Positions 42,201 to 50,639 of a DNA stretch of 64,000 nucleotides are shown here, piece by piece. The stretch's first letter is position 1. The number at the start of each line of letters is the position of its first letter. Position numbers and translations under genes: made by a program. Where the stretch lies: contig NW_003314292.1 in NCBI RefSeq assembly GCF_000143415.4, forward strand, positions 1,129,666 to 1,193,665. Direction: 5' to 3'. The notes beneath the pieces were generated by a model. It had not been told where the DNA came from and made no database searches. It saw only the letters and a list, made by a program, of their open reading frames with translations. This stretch comes from Selaginella moellendorffii (lineage: Eukaryota > Streptophyta > Lycopodiopsida > Selaginellales > Selaginellaceae).

Positions 42201-42660
42201 CAGCTGTCTGTGTCGAGTTGAGTGTGGGCGAGTCTATCAAAGTGTTGGTCGGTGCAGATGTCAGATCGGTGAGCTGTTTGGTGAGGTAGGGTGCAATCTT
42301 CAGCAGTTGGCCGATGGTGATCTGAATATTTTGGTTGAGGATAGTCTCTGTGACTGCTTGGATTTTGTCGAAGTTTGCCGAATTGTGTTCTGGTGTCGGT
42401 GTCGATGTTGAACGATTTGTCTGTCCGTTTTCTGGTATTGAGTCTTGGCATTGTTGTCGAGCTGGTGATGGTTGAGCTTCATTGTCGGAGTCTAAAATCA
42501 CTAATTCGGGTGGTTGTAGAGCGAGTTGCTGCTGTATCTTGGCAGCTAACTTCTGCTTCTTTTTCCATTCCCGGAGTTTTGTCAGGCTCTCAGGGTCTTT
42601 CTCTTCACTATCTCCGGAATCTCTGTCCTGTTGTTGTTGTTTTTCTGCTCGAATTTGTGC
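36289..42660 (-). CDS. Pol polyprotein (PR-RT-RH-INT) with long C-terminal extension
   Basis: The frame is open without interruption from just after the gag TGA to 36289; from ATG 42501 it has 2070 codons. Residues from that ATG: protease around 134 (IIDGGSSVNII, the plant DGG variant); RT with VFMDDFSVFS at about 561; RNase H from about 708 (HVDTSDVATG, TTEKEALGM, VDHKALLYL, DYLSRI); integrase with HDGPSGGHFAAD and CKRRDTCQRH, D at WGLDFVGPQ (about 989), D at VTDRGTHF (about 1047) and E at QAEATNK (about 1082). From about 1405 an extra domain begins (MKRKMPAHPPRRLRYVIHHI, ITSVFKISNKGLLKFSG, RVNVAHHLHELLLKLLD) that resembles the putative plant transposon protein domain of envelope-like ORFs. 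Low-complexity linkers and a C-terminal coiled coil (about 1880-2070) follow. All catalytic residues are present. Confidence 0.93.
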   Translation of the reverse strand, partial: AQIRAEKQQQQDRDSGDSEEKDPESLTKLREWKKKQKLAAKIQQQLALQPPELVILDSDNEAQPSPARQQCQDSIPENGQTNRSTSTPTPEHNSANFDKIQAVTETILNQNIQITIGQLLKIAPYLTKQLTDLTSAPTNTLIDSPTLNSTQTAVDTFRTEIQPGDCDNDVPTIDLRLDKHLVRGAIIDGGSSVNIIEESLVQQLNIGPVHPAPFNVRMADHRSVQPRGIIRKVNTTIQGVEIPVNYVVLKLPEQTDGYSILLGRPWLRTAQVYQDWPNDNLILHGPDGPTTVSTKTTKLLSSHNRPIDLEEYNLEDGLDDYQEQQILTAYPDLEPLAEIDLFRIVADFQRERPPITSALNNPVTRDTKLEAPPAFTVDNHNKVAYIPSIPADQKLEKVSLADDGNEHYIVLATDISASFRDKGINLLRKKKHLFAWSYRDLKGVSPKLSLHTITLLPDSKPRRQAAYRMNPNLMEQVKKELDKLLQVEYIYPIQNPIWLSPLVVVPKKNGKLRICINYKQLNDATEKDVFPIPFTDEVLDAVAGHEMYSFLDGFSGYNQIHIAEEDQHKTAFISPWGAYAYRRMPFGLCNAPFTFQRLVTNTFRDYLTDFMRVFMDDFSVFSSEDQHLECLEKCLNKCEENNIALNPDKCAFFVKSGVLLGHVVCKDGILIDKDKVDVISKLEPPKNQKELRRFLGKVGYHRRFIHRYAHIAKPLTDELKQDAQWTWTSEQQQAFDNLRLKLTTAPILAKPDWTQEFHIHVDTSDVATGAILSQTQHDNRDQPIYYASRLLNPAERNYTTTEKEALGMIYSLQKFRHYILSTKVVIFVDHKALLYLINKPILSGRISRWFLLLQEYNFEIVHKPGKNHEQADYLSRITTGDKPEVLTDDLPDSNLFRVSIPATWLDDVFSYLNSAKVPDQYTTSDQKKTFVAKTRQYSIIGGTLYKLGIDNILRRCIKQPHTTQIIKEAHDGPSGGHFAADTTTRKILQAGLWWPTLWHDTEEFCKRRDTCQRHRLPPKTQTQQLNPTFPMAPFQKWGLDFVGPQVSTRRRNQYIIVATDYTTKWAEAIPLQHATAKATATFIYENIITRFGTPLELVTDRGTHFINLTIEHLATEFKLRHKTSTPYYPQGNGQAEATNKTLKTILKKVINDSGKDWDDKLLDVLWAYRTAYKVTTDMTPFKLAFGTEAITPIEFIVPSMRVTVKYNLDTRHAVRERLQQLEHLDELRLNALWTLHAIQKQRKARHDRQASRHKIPKYSVDDHVLWYRGPIGKLGRKLHTNWQGPFKIIELYPNGTAKVSTLAEDFTEIVNLNKLRPYHVNIFNISTSTNFRPKPTNTPKPTINTHPNRQTLTQISSIQLNSTQHELIHQLQQQTAAKICKSQATIGSTPPEQISTVELELTSSPISTIDLQSSQIKPHQFRQQILTVHHQQSSAARSANQQLQVSRTLTGRALRSQKMKRKMPAHPPRRLRYVIHHIPRLPSNDTTTWLKDHGFELLHKAFSTHPDQKLARKLAASFNPKNSTITDGTNEITLSPARITSVFKISNKGLLKFSGEVPQQIIKANREITGELTWEDIEEQHMDRLKALLLYYELRPTDRTIGKRTAEVYGALLDGKRVNVAHHLHELLLKLLDRTILATLNKRTMRTVIFPLLIALHQALPNKQPWTTQTNSTEQSDSSEEHSESEGATPSKKPKPASQQSGSTHSNNTSSSNKHSNNSTPLRRCFTRKTPANPAPKPLIREHLIISDKEHNSHHHQQSPQSPHPLESAPKLTTSHKHINIAKEKRQLIAQNSISTPAENNILNAPTSLTRSTKENIDYLRQSLEEHTTMSPPANTTTSIHKNSAPSTKFQAKNFSTDKLISTPHLGRSSTIKLKSSSPTTSQNLAQPRHPHPMKQIQPPVTSTPGTKNRANPSEKHQDHRAGAGAATMPQPQSQVRRDYDEIRKEYEDKLRDPSYCTRKLFEALDQRMYCEQANYFPTPADIAQHLLKQDSFIYTRGAIKKEFYEPLNHRLDTQIEEMKQIRTDLRDIRKIVSKQPSTPSAAHEFTYKFKYEELNTRYRKLEDDHTTLLAEVADLQEDGTDPPDSVPNHELTLPQQKRRLYRLEQQQQQAMETDYVRTEDGV

Positions 42661-45090
42661 TCAGGTTTGTACTGCCATGACTTGAGGATCTGAGTCGTCA
42701 TTGTCGGCATAAGGTAGTTCGTCGGTCTCGACCATCCTTGTTGTTGGTGGTTGCTGCTGGTTCTGATCTTGTTGTCGAGGAGGCGGTGGACCAAGTCTCG
42801 GCGGACCGCCTTGGTTTTGAAGTCGAGGTTGCCATGGTCGGTTGTTGTAGTTGCCTTGGTAGGCCTGGTCTTGATAACCTTGGCCTTGGTATCTTGGGTA
42901 TTGTTGGTATCCTTGGTTGTAGTTGTCTCGATTTGCCGGGTAGTTCCGGTTCGGCAGGTATTGTCGATCGTTGTAGTTGTTGTTGTAGTCGTTGTTGTAA
43001 TTGTTGTAGTTGTTGTAGCGAGGTTGATCATTCCATTGTCGAGTCTGGTGTTGGAAGTTGTTTCTGAGCGGTCTCCAGTTTGTTGGAGGTGGTGCTTGGT
43101 GATTGTCGAAGTATTGATTTGGATATGCTTGTCGAAACTGCTGTCGGGGAGAGTTCGAGACTTGTCGAACTTCTGGAGAATTTCGAAATCTGCAAGTCTT
43201 GGCGTCATGACCTTCTTTGGCACAGATTTGGCATTTGGAGATTTGGAGCTTGCAGTCACTTGCCGGATGTCCTTCGTTCTTGCACTTAGTACACCAAATT
43301 CCAGATCGAAATTCTTTGATATCGGTCTTGGCTTTTCCCTTGAGCTTGTCGATTGTTTTCCTGAGTTTCCGAAGTTTTGACTTGGTGCTCTCTCCGAGTT
43401 CATCGTCAGAGTCGTTATTGGAACTGCTATCAGAATCTGAGTTATCTGTGTCATCTACTTGTGCTGTCATTCGTCGAGCTTGAACATCTTGAAGGGCTCT
43501 TGCGAGTTCGAGGTAAGTGGCAACGTTGATGTGTGTTGCTGCTTCTCGGAGGGATCGTCGGAGTCCTTGCATGTACCATTGGTAAAGTAATGTTTCGGTG
43601 GCACTGTTGCTGCATTTGCTAGCATGTCGAGTGAAGGTTTGAGTGTAGTCGTCGATAGATTGACCGGACTTCTGCTTGAGTTTTTGGATCTTGTGAAGTC
43701 GTTGGCTTTGAGTGAGGGAAGACTTGAATCGGTCTACGAGTTTGAGTGTGAGGTCGTCGAAACTTGTATTTTGAGGAAGCGTTTGAGCCCATTCGTTGGC
43801 TCTCTTTCGAAGGGTACATCGGAAATAGTATGGAAGTTCGGTCGTCTGGTTGTTGATTCGGATGGCTTCTCGGAACTGTTCAACATGTTTCTCGGCATCT
43901 TCTGACTTCAGACCATGAAATAGTGGATAGGAGACATGTCTTCCGACTGGTATGTTGGCGACAGCAGTAGTGACTGCCATTTGCTGTTGGTAATAATGTC
44001 GGTATTGTCGAGGTTGTTTTGTCAGGTTGTTACTGTGGAGTCCTAAGGTGATTTGGAGCAAGGGGTTGTCAGGGTCGACGGCAAAGTTGGTGTAAGAGGA
44101 AGGTGGTGAATTGTTGTTGTTGTTTAGTGGACTCTTCTTTGTTGTTCCTTCTGTGTTGGGACTGTTGTCGGGTGTGTCTTCGACGTCGTCGTAGTCGTCG
44201 GTGTCGGGTTGCTTGCCGGTGTTGATTTTCAGAAGATGGTGTTCGAACTTGTTGTCGACGTACTTGTCGGAGTTATGTTGTGTTGGTTGTGGTTGTTCTT
44301 CTAAATTGTCAAAGAGTTCTTCGATCGTATAGTTGTGTGGTGATTGTGGTTGCTGAGGAAGATTGTTGTCGTCGACAATTGGTTCGTCGATCTCGTTGTT
44401 GTTGGATGATTGTAGCTGTTCGGCAGGTCGTTGTGAGTTGTTGATGTGGAGTGCTTGACTATTGGACGATTCGGGTTGTTAGTCTTTACTGCTGCTGACT
44501 GGGTATATTGGAGTGCGACTGTAATTGGTGAAGTCGAGTTGTTGTCTAGTCGGCGCGTTGAAGTCGAAAGCGTGTTCGAAAGGTCTTGCTGATAGCGGGC
44601 TTCGGTAGATGTTGGAAGCAAATGTAGGATATATTGGTGTTGTGAAGATCGGTCGGTATGGCGAAAATGGTGCTGGTCTGGTGAAGTCTGTGAAGCTGGG
44701 CTGGAAACTTGGTCGTTCGTCGTCACTGTAGATCGGGTTAGTGAATGTACCTTTGAAGTGGTTGTATGCTGCTTGAAAAATGTTTTGTTGCTCGGGCGTA
44801 GTCTGTGTCGACTGCTCGAATGTTCGGTTGGGCTCGGGCACTTTGGTGGGTGCCGTCGAGGGTGCTGATTCAGGCTCGGGCACTTCGGTGGGTGCTGTCG
44901 AGGGTGCTGCCGGTGGTGTGTCCGGTGGTGTTGTGTAGTTGTTGTATTCTTCGCGGATGTCCGATACTGATTCGTCGGAGTTAGCTCGCGGTAATAATTC
45001 GTGTCGGATGTAATTCTCTCTCTTGGAGGGTCTAAGAATTTGATTCAACTTCTCTTGGTCTTTCTTTCTCTTTGTTTCTAAATTCTTCAA
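42661..45090 (-). CDS. Gag polyprotein with two CCHC zinc knuckles, one internal stop
   Basis: One frame runs from ATG 45090 (MKNLETKRKKDQEKLNQIL) to TGA 42661-42663, broken by TAA at 44479-44481. The first 203 codons form a Pro/Thr-rich region. After the stop come an Asn/Gln/Asp-rich stretch, then the retrotransposon gag core (HVSYPLFHGLKSEDAEKHV, LVDRFKSSLTQSQRLHKIQK), an acidic Ser/Asp tract, and two knuckles CTKCKNEGHPASDC and CQICAKEGHDAKTC. A Tyr/Asn/Gln-rich tail ends at VMAVQT. The core forms virus-like particles and binds element RNA. The functional gag may start downstream of the TAA (for example ATG 43977, MAVTTAVANIPVGRHV). Confidence 0.85.
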
Positions 45091-45176
45091 ATCTCTATCT
45101 AAATGTCGGATAAGCCATTGTCGGTCTTCTTCCGACTTGCTGGATGTTCTTCATGGTTTTGGATACATGCATTCTT

Positions 45177-46115
45177 CTACTGGTTGTCGGTGTCAGATTT
45201 GTGTCTGCAGTCAATCATGCAGTTCGGGCAGAACTTGGGGAAGACTGTCGATGGGCCAATTGTTGATAAAGTCGTTGTGAGCTTGTTCTTTCTTTTCAGT
45301 GCAAATATCGACGGTGGTGTGTGTTGGGTTGGGTTGTGTTCAGCCGAGTTGTGTTGAGTCGAGTGTGCTGGTGCAGTATGCAAACTGGTCTTCCACGTGC
45401 TGGTGCCGAGATGGAGTTCAATGAAGAGTTTCGGATATTCGGGTTTGTCTGGAATGATTTCTTCGATAATGTCGTCGAGTTGTTCGAGTCCGGATTGGGT
45501 GATGGCGTGATTGGCGAGAGTTGTTGCAGCGAACGTGTTGATTTCGAACCGAGTTCGGACTGTTGTTTCAGTGCTGAGCTGCTGACTTTGTCGGAGGGGT
45601 TGTCGAAAAATCGGTGGTGCGTTCTGAAGTTGTCCCTCGACAAGTTGTCCGATACCGGGTAACAGAGTGATGGGTTCGTCGTTGGTGTAGGTTTTGAGGA
45701 TGTGCTTCGGTATTTGGAGTGGGCGCAGGAATTGGACTTGTGTCGGAACGCTAGGATTGCTGGGTCGACGACTGCACAGAAGATGGGCTCGTTTCGGTAG
45801 TGGTGTCGGTTTGTGTCGAGGGCGCTGGTTGATGTCTCGAACTTGGAGTGGGTGGTCTTGTGCTCGGAGATGGAGTTTGCCAATGAAGCTGCTGAGGGCG
45901 TTTGCTGATGAAGGTGCTGGTAGATTGGAGTTTCTTGTCAAAGAGAGTCGTTGGTGTTCTTCATCGGTGATTGGACTTGGAGATCTCGAGAGAGAGCTTG
46001 CAGATTCTTCAAAGATCTCCTCTGGAAAGTTTCTGTCTTTACTGCGTTGGGCAGCAACCGCTTGGACGCCGTTGATCCATGGTGGCAGTGGCATTTGCGT
46101 GTTGAATTTGGGCAA
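45177..46115 (-). CDS. Extra ORF upstream of gag (ORF1 of Tat/Ogre-like element)
   Basis: 312 residues, starting MPKFNTQMPLPPWINGVQAV about 145 nt after the 5' LTR. It has a Ser/Pro-rich first half, then a more structured segment (LLPGIGQLVEGQLQ, LEQLDDIIEEIIPD). No known domain is recognised. Ogre elements typically carry an unexplained ORF in this position. The frame differs from gag. No in-frame stop disrupts it, so it is probably translated from the full-length RNA. Confidence 0.65.
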   Translation of the reverse strand: MPKFNTQMPLPPWINGVQAVAAQRSKDRNFPEEIFEESASSLSRSPSPITDEEHQRLSLTRNSNLPAPSSANALSSFIGKLHLRAQDHPLQVRDINQRPRHKPTPLPKRAHLLCSRRPSNPSVPTQVQFLRPLQIPKHILKTYTNDEPITLLPGIGQLVEGQLQNAPPIFRQPLRQSQQLSTETTVRTRFEINTFAATTLANHAITQSGLEQLDDIIEEIIPDKPEYPKLFIELHLGTSTWKTSLHTAPAHSTQHNSAEHNPTQHTPPSIFALKRKNKLTTTLSTIGPSTVFPKFCPNCMIDCRHKSDTDNQ

Positions 46116-46260
46116 ATGTACAAATTAGGGCGTAATTTGGGTGAATTTGGGCGAGATGGGTAGATTTCTGGATCGTTCTTGCTATCTGCGCACAGAGAAT
46201 GGAGAAAAAATGGAAGAATTTGTGAACCTGAAGGGGAATTCAGAAGCCGTGGTCGCCAAA

Positions 46261-46554
46261 TGAAGAGGTGAGAAAACCCCTCTTCGCTGGAAATCTATTG
46301 TTAGTAAGAAAACAAAAGAGACAATGGCCCGATCTCCAAGGGCAGAGAAGAAGCACGAGTAAAAGAATGCTGTGTATTGATAAGACAAACGATGGAATGG
46401 AGATAGGGATCCACAATTTGGATTCCCCCTTTTGAAATGTTAGCGGTTCTAACTGCTAGCATATACCATATGCTGTGCATGATTTAATCTATGGCTCCGA
46501 TGTAGCCCTGGGTTCAAAGTCGGAGTCCCCTGAACCTTGTTTTTGGTTGAAACA
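46261..46554 (-). repeat. 5' LTR of the Tat/Ogre-like element
   Basis: Minus-strand start TGTTTCAACC, end TTTTCTCACCTCTTCA, followed by the primer site. The flank is GGTGG at 46555-46559. Confidence 0.95.
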
Positions 46555-47508
46555 GGTGGCATAGCATAATCTAGGGCAGTTAGATCTTTGTCTTTTTGTG
46601 CCGGATTATAACAAGAGAATGGGGCTGTTAGAAGAGTTATGACTTTCAGCTTCTGTTGACGAGGGTGTGAACTTATAAGAAAAACATGATAAATTATAAG
46701 CAACCAAAGGGAACAATTCGAGAGACAATCCGTAATAGTTTAAATATAGAACGAAATGGCTTAGGAATAAAAATGTACCCTTTTTTTTAATTGATTAAGG
46801 GTCTTGGGATATTTAGGGTTAAACATCTTTCGATTTGAATAATACTAAGCTTTGGTGACTTCCCGGGAAATCCAAATTTAGGAGTTTACACTTATATGGA
46901 AAAATAATAATGTATTTTTCTCAAACTATATAGTATTTACAATTTTAAAAATAAAAGATACCAGACAATTAATAGTAACATTTTATGAAAATGGTTTTAA
47001 GAAAATATTTTGGAGGAATAATTTTAACTATAATCTTAATTAAAATAATGCTATTTTAATTTCTTATTTTTATATAAAAACAATAAAAGCCAATGTATTT
47101 TACATTATTAATAACAAGCATATTCATTGAAAGTCGATTGTCCTCACCTGCCTCTCCTTGGATCAAACTCCATTTTCAATGACAGTTAGTCATTTTATAA
47201 AGATTCACTCTTCTTCTTGTGGCCCAATCCTCTACGTGCCACTGGTTCCAAGCAGCCACTCCAGGTTGCAATGTTCTAGCTCTGCACGACGAGGAAGGGG
47301 ATCACACGAGCACTGTCCAAGGTAGGCAACAATCACAGCCCCTCCACCCTCTTCTGGGTGATGCCTGTTGAGGCTAAGAGAACAATCAAGACCGCCAATC
47401 GTATTGCTAGATCTATATCCTTGGAGCGATATGGTTATTTACAATTCGTATAAGCTCCTAGATTATATGTACACCTGTGACATTAAAATTTTACGATGCA
47501 AAAGCTTA

Positions 47509-48959
47509 TTACTTATCATTAGCAAGATCATCATCAAGAGCGTCCTGACCAACTTGGACCTCACCACACACCCCGTCTTCTTCCGGAAACGCATCCAAAT
47601 GAACCGTGGCTCCACTCTTTCGCTGCTGGGGCAGGCTCTTGTAGTTGAAGACTTTCTCTAGAACGTCCTTGAGGCTCGAGCAAAGAATAAGCTCCATTCC
47701 GTCCACCTTGACTCCTTTAGCACCCTGTGGGACGATGCATTTCTTGAAACCCAGCTTGGATGCCTCAAACAGTCGCCTTTCGAGTTGAGCTACCTGCATG
47801 GACGGAACTTCCAGCATTGAAAAGTGAGAAACCACGTAAGAACTTACAAAGCGCAGCTCTCCCCCGAGTCCTAGCTCACCAACGAAGACTGTGTCCCGAG
47901 GAACCGGCCTTTCTATATAGCTGCAAGCAAGACGAAGCTCGTGAGTTGGTATGCCCAGCTAGTCGAGAGAAAGTACCTGCTGGCAATAGCGACGGCAACA
48001 GCAATATCTGTGGCGGGCTCTTCCAAACGAAAGCCTCCAACGACATTAACAAAAATATCCTAGAGCAGTATTTCAGCATAAGAACTTTTGCTATCACAAA
48101 GTATAGAACGCACCTGTCTTGCAAGTCTCAAGCGTGCTTGTTTGAGTAAGACCTGGCATCACAGCGTCAAGCCTCACAAAAGTGGAGAATATTTATGGAG
48201 TGACTTACGGCAACAATCAGATTGAATCGAGATGGATCCACTCCAGTGAACGTTCTTTTACTTGGCAGTGAAGTGGCAGGAGAGCATAAGACCTGCAAAA
48301 CGCGCGTTCATGCCGGAGAAAACTTTAGCTTTTGATCGTTGTCAGATACGCTTCTCGGTTTTAAAGTCAGATCATGGCAAGTCAGAGGTTCTTGGCAGTC
48401 CAGCTCACTCGAAACTCGGGAAATTCCAAAGAATCTACCACCGGTCTCTCGTTGAACCTGGAAAGCTAGAGCAGCCAGACAACGCTCAGATTTGGCTAAA
48501 AGTATCATCATCCAACGTAAATCCTAGAAGTCGCTTACCTGGATTTCAACCAGCAGCGGCCGAGATCCTTCCAAAGCCACCCCAACGGTGGCTGATGCAT
48601 TAGTGTCCTCCCCAGTTCTATCAGAAAGAAACTTCAAACTGGGATTTTCTACCGCTCGTAAACCGTTGTCGACCATCTCAAACACGCCGACCTGTACTAA
48701 AGATAAAACAGCGAGATTCAATTTAAAAGCAAATGCTGGAAGACAGTCACCTCTTTCGTAGAAGCGAAGCGATTTTTTAGTGATCTTAGAAGCCGTTGAG
48801 ACAAAAGACGGTCTCCCTAGAGACAAGAAATATAAACGAACAAAGATAAAAACCTCTTACCTCCAAGTGAAGATAAACATCAACCATGTGCTCCAATGTA
48901 CGTGGCCCCGCTATTTCTCCAGATTTCGTTACATGCCCAATCTTTATATTGCCGAACAT
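47509..48959 (-). pseudogene. RadA/Sms-like DNA repair protein, 3' part (copy B)
   Basis: Same content as copy [69 protein letters not shown], and the Lon-like C-terminus ending LILCSSLKDVLEKVF. A short YIERPV stretch before PRDTVFVGEL, missing in copy A, is present. The N-terminal zinc finger and Walker A/B are absent. Upstream, separated by 27 nt that begin GTAAG and end TTAG, lies the oligopeptidase B fragment in the same transcription direction. A stop occurs before DIFVNVVGG. Confidence 0.75.
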
Positions 48960-48986
48960 CTAATGCAAGAAAGAAAGAGAGCTTAC

Positions 48987-50531
48987 CACCAGTGAAGATA
49001 TCGACACCGTAGAGTAGACGAATTGAAGTCACAGTTTGCTCCAGGAGTAAGAACTGTTATCCCAGAGGGAAGGTTTACAGTCCAAGGAGGAGTTTTCAGG
49101 CTCTGAAAGGAAAGAGATTAGTGAGACCAAAACTTTTACCATATGCTTACATCCAGGTTGAAATCATGCACAATGGGAAGACCATTTTGTCGTCTGTATA
49201 AGATCAAATGCTTCGCAAAAATATCCATATCCTCTATCCAATTTTCGCTCTCGACTGGGACAACCTCCTAAAGTGTTTCAGTATTTGCTGTGAAAAAAAC
49301 GAGAATTGACTTACCTCCCACGCCTTCGAGGTCAAGCTATCTGTCTTGCAGCGGACAAGCCGATAGTTGTTTCCTAGCGACGCTAGCTTCTTGTCGCCCA
49401 AAAAATTGGTAAGAATATACAGGTGCTCTTCATGGTGTTCCACGAAATACTGGATGCCATCAACTCTATCTGCAACTTTCCGCAATGTTGTGGCTGAAGT
49501 TTTCGGATATACCAGAAAAACCTGTCCTGTAGAGGCTCGAGCAACACATTTGTGAAACCCAATTACCTCAGAGGACGTCTTCGAGTTGACATTAATCAAA
49601 ACGTACTGCCAGTTTTTGGTTCTTGTAACATCAACAAAGTTCTTTGGATTGTCGTCGTGATAAATTGCAATGTCATCATCTTTAGATCGCAAGTTCCACA
49701 ACAAAACCCTGTCGAGATCGAGAAAAAATGATTCTAGAAGAAACTTCAACTAGAAACCTGTGAGGTCGATGTGCCACATCACTACAAGTGTAGTAAAGAT
49801 ATTCTCCAGTATCAGACCACTCCACGCTTACTACACCATCGGTTTTGTGCTCCAGGAGGAGGCTATCAGTTTCCAAGTCTTTGATAAACAATGTGAACAT
49901 CTCGTTGCCACCCAAGTCGATCGTGTATGCTAACAGTTTGTAGTCTCTGGATAGTTTAAAAACTCCAAGCTGCGCATGGCCTACACTTGTGTAATTAGGA
50001 AGAAGAGAGAAACAAGGAAAGATCCTCAAAACTTTACCGTGCTCGGCAGCAAGCTCATTGATGTCGATCATAACTTCACTGTTCTTGTCAAAAAAACTTG
50101 TAAAGAAAGCCTTCAGCCTTCCACCTTGGCGGGCTCTTCGTCTCGAGTAGATGGGAAACTGTTTCCCTTGCGGGATATGCACGAAATAGTACCTACATTG
50201 TTTCTAAGTTCCTCAGCTAGGCAAAAAAAAATCAAAACGACCAAGGAAGAACTCACCAATCCCCCCAGCGCTCTGGAGGCGATGCGAGCTCCTTCTCCAT
50301 CCTGCTCGCCATTTCCTGGCGGATCTGGCGCTGGAGCTCCCTTGTCCCAGCCATGGTCGACTGCGCAGCCAGTGGTAGGGATCGTCCCATGTCACGCCGT
50401 GGCGCGTCTTGGGGAACGATCTCCTCGGCGCCGCAGGAGCGAATTGCCGCAATGCGCGATCTGGAAGAGAAGAGAGTGCGCGAGAGAAGCGGCAAAGCGC
50501 CATAAAACCCTAGACCCTGCTTGGCAAGCAT
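48987..50531 (-). pseudogene. Oligopeptidase B-like N-terminal half (copy B)
   Basis: Minus-strand pieces in order: N-terminal KTRHGVTWDDPYHWL (near 50380), MAGTRELQRQIRQEMASRME, then GKQFPIYSRRRARQGG, SEVMIDINELAAEHGKVLRI, KDLETDSLLLEHKTDG, NPKNFVDVTRTKNWQYVLIN, VEHHEEHLYILTNFLGDKKL, and MDIFAKHLILYRRQNGLPIV. These are the propeller of prolyl oligopeptidase family S9A (protease II), which cuts peptides after basic residues. The catalytic domain is absent, so no peptidase activity is expected. The start is ambiguous: ATG 50531 is out of frame with the conserved N-terminus, ATG 50503 is in frame. Confidence 0.75.
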
Positions 50532-50639
50532 ATTCCTGGAACCTTTCAAGCTCGCAAAATGGCGGGATGTTTAGAACCATAGTAGGGTTTTGGAATTTCT
50601 CCACGGTTCTCGCCTAAGGCGCAGTGGCTCTCTTCTTGC

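Larger units (their letters stand above)
35976..46554 (-). mobile_element. Young Tat/Ogre-like Ty3/gypsy element with 294-bp LTRs
   Basis: LTRs 35976-36269 and 46261-46554 are both 294 bp and differ at four positions, all in the 60 bp at the outer (U3) end. A 5-bp target duplication GGTGG is at 35971-35975 and 46555-46559. In minus-strand order: 5' LTR, primer site beginning TGGCGACCACGGC 2 nt after the LTR (about 46258 downwards), an extra ORF, gag, pol with a very long C-terminal extension, the purine tract TCAGGGGAGCAGAG, and the 3' LTR. The extra 5' ORF and the gag/pol stop arrangement recall the Tat/Ogre lineage. The high LTR identity and the intact pol suggest recent insertion. Confidence 0.95.
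31888..46890 (+). mobile_element. Older Ty3/gypsy element, interrupted by a nested element
   Basis: Left part 31888-35975, right part 46560-46890. The first 1 kb is a gag-side region containing a GAGTCC-type repeat and matching 58790-59305. Pol relics occupy 33040-35735. A purine tract TTAGGGGGAAGAAT precedes TGTTAGGTGCTAG at 35835, taken as the 3' LTR start; the LTR resumes after the nested element and probably ends TTTACA at 46890. No 5' LTR is evident, and the left edge lies inside RMI1 exon 2, while the right edge abuts the start of segmental copy B. The flanks are therefore not a simple insertion site. Confidence 0.7.

Noticed and set aside
37265-45883. Numerous antisense and out-of-frame ORFs in the Tat/Ogre-like element
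   Set aside because: Low-complexity shadows of the gag-pol frame.
31888-46890. Simple insertion of the older gypsy element into RMI1 exon 2
   Set aside because: The sequence right of 46890 is not the continuation of RMI1 but the start of segmental copy B, so a rearrangement at the duplication junction is needed.
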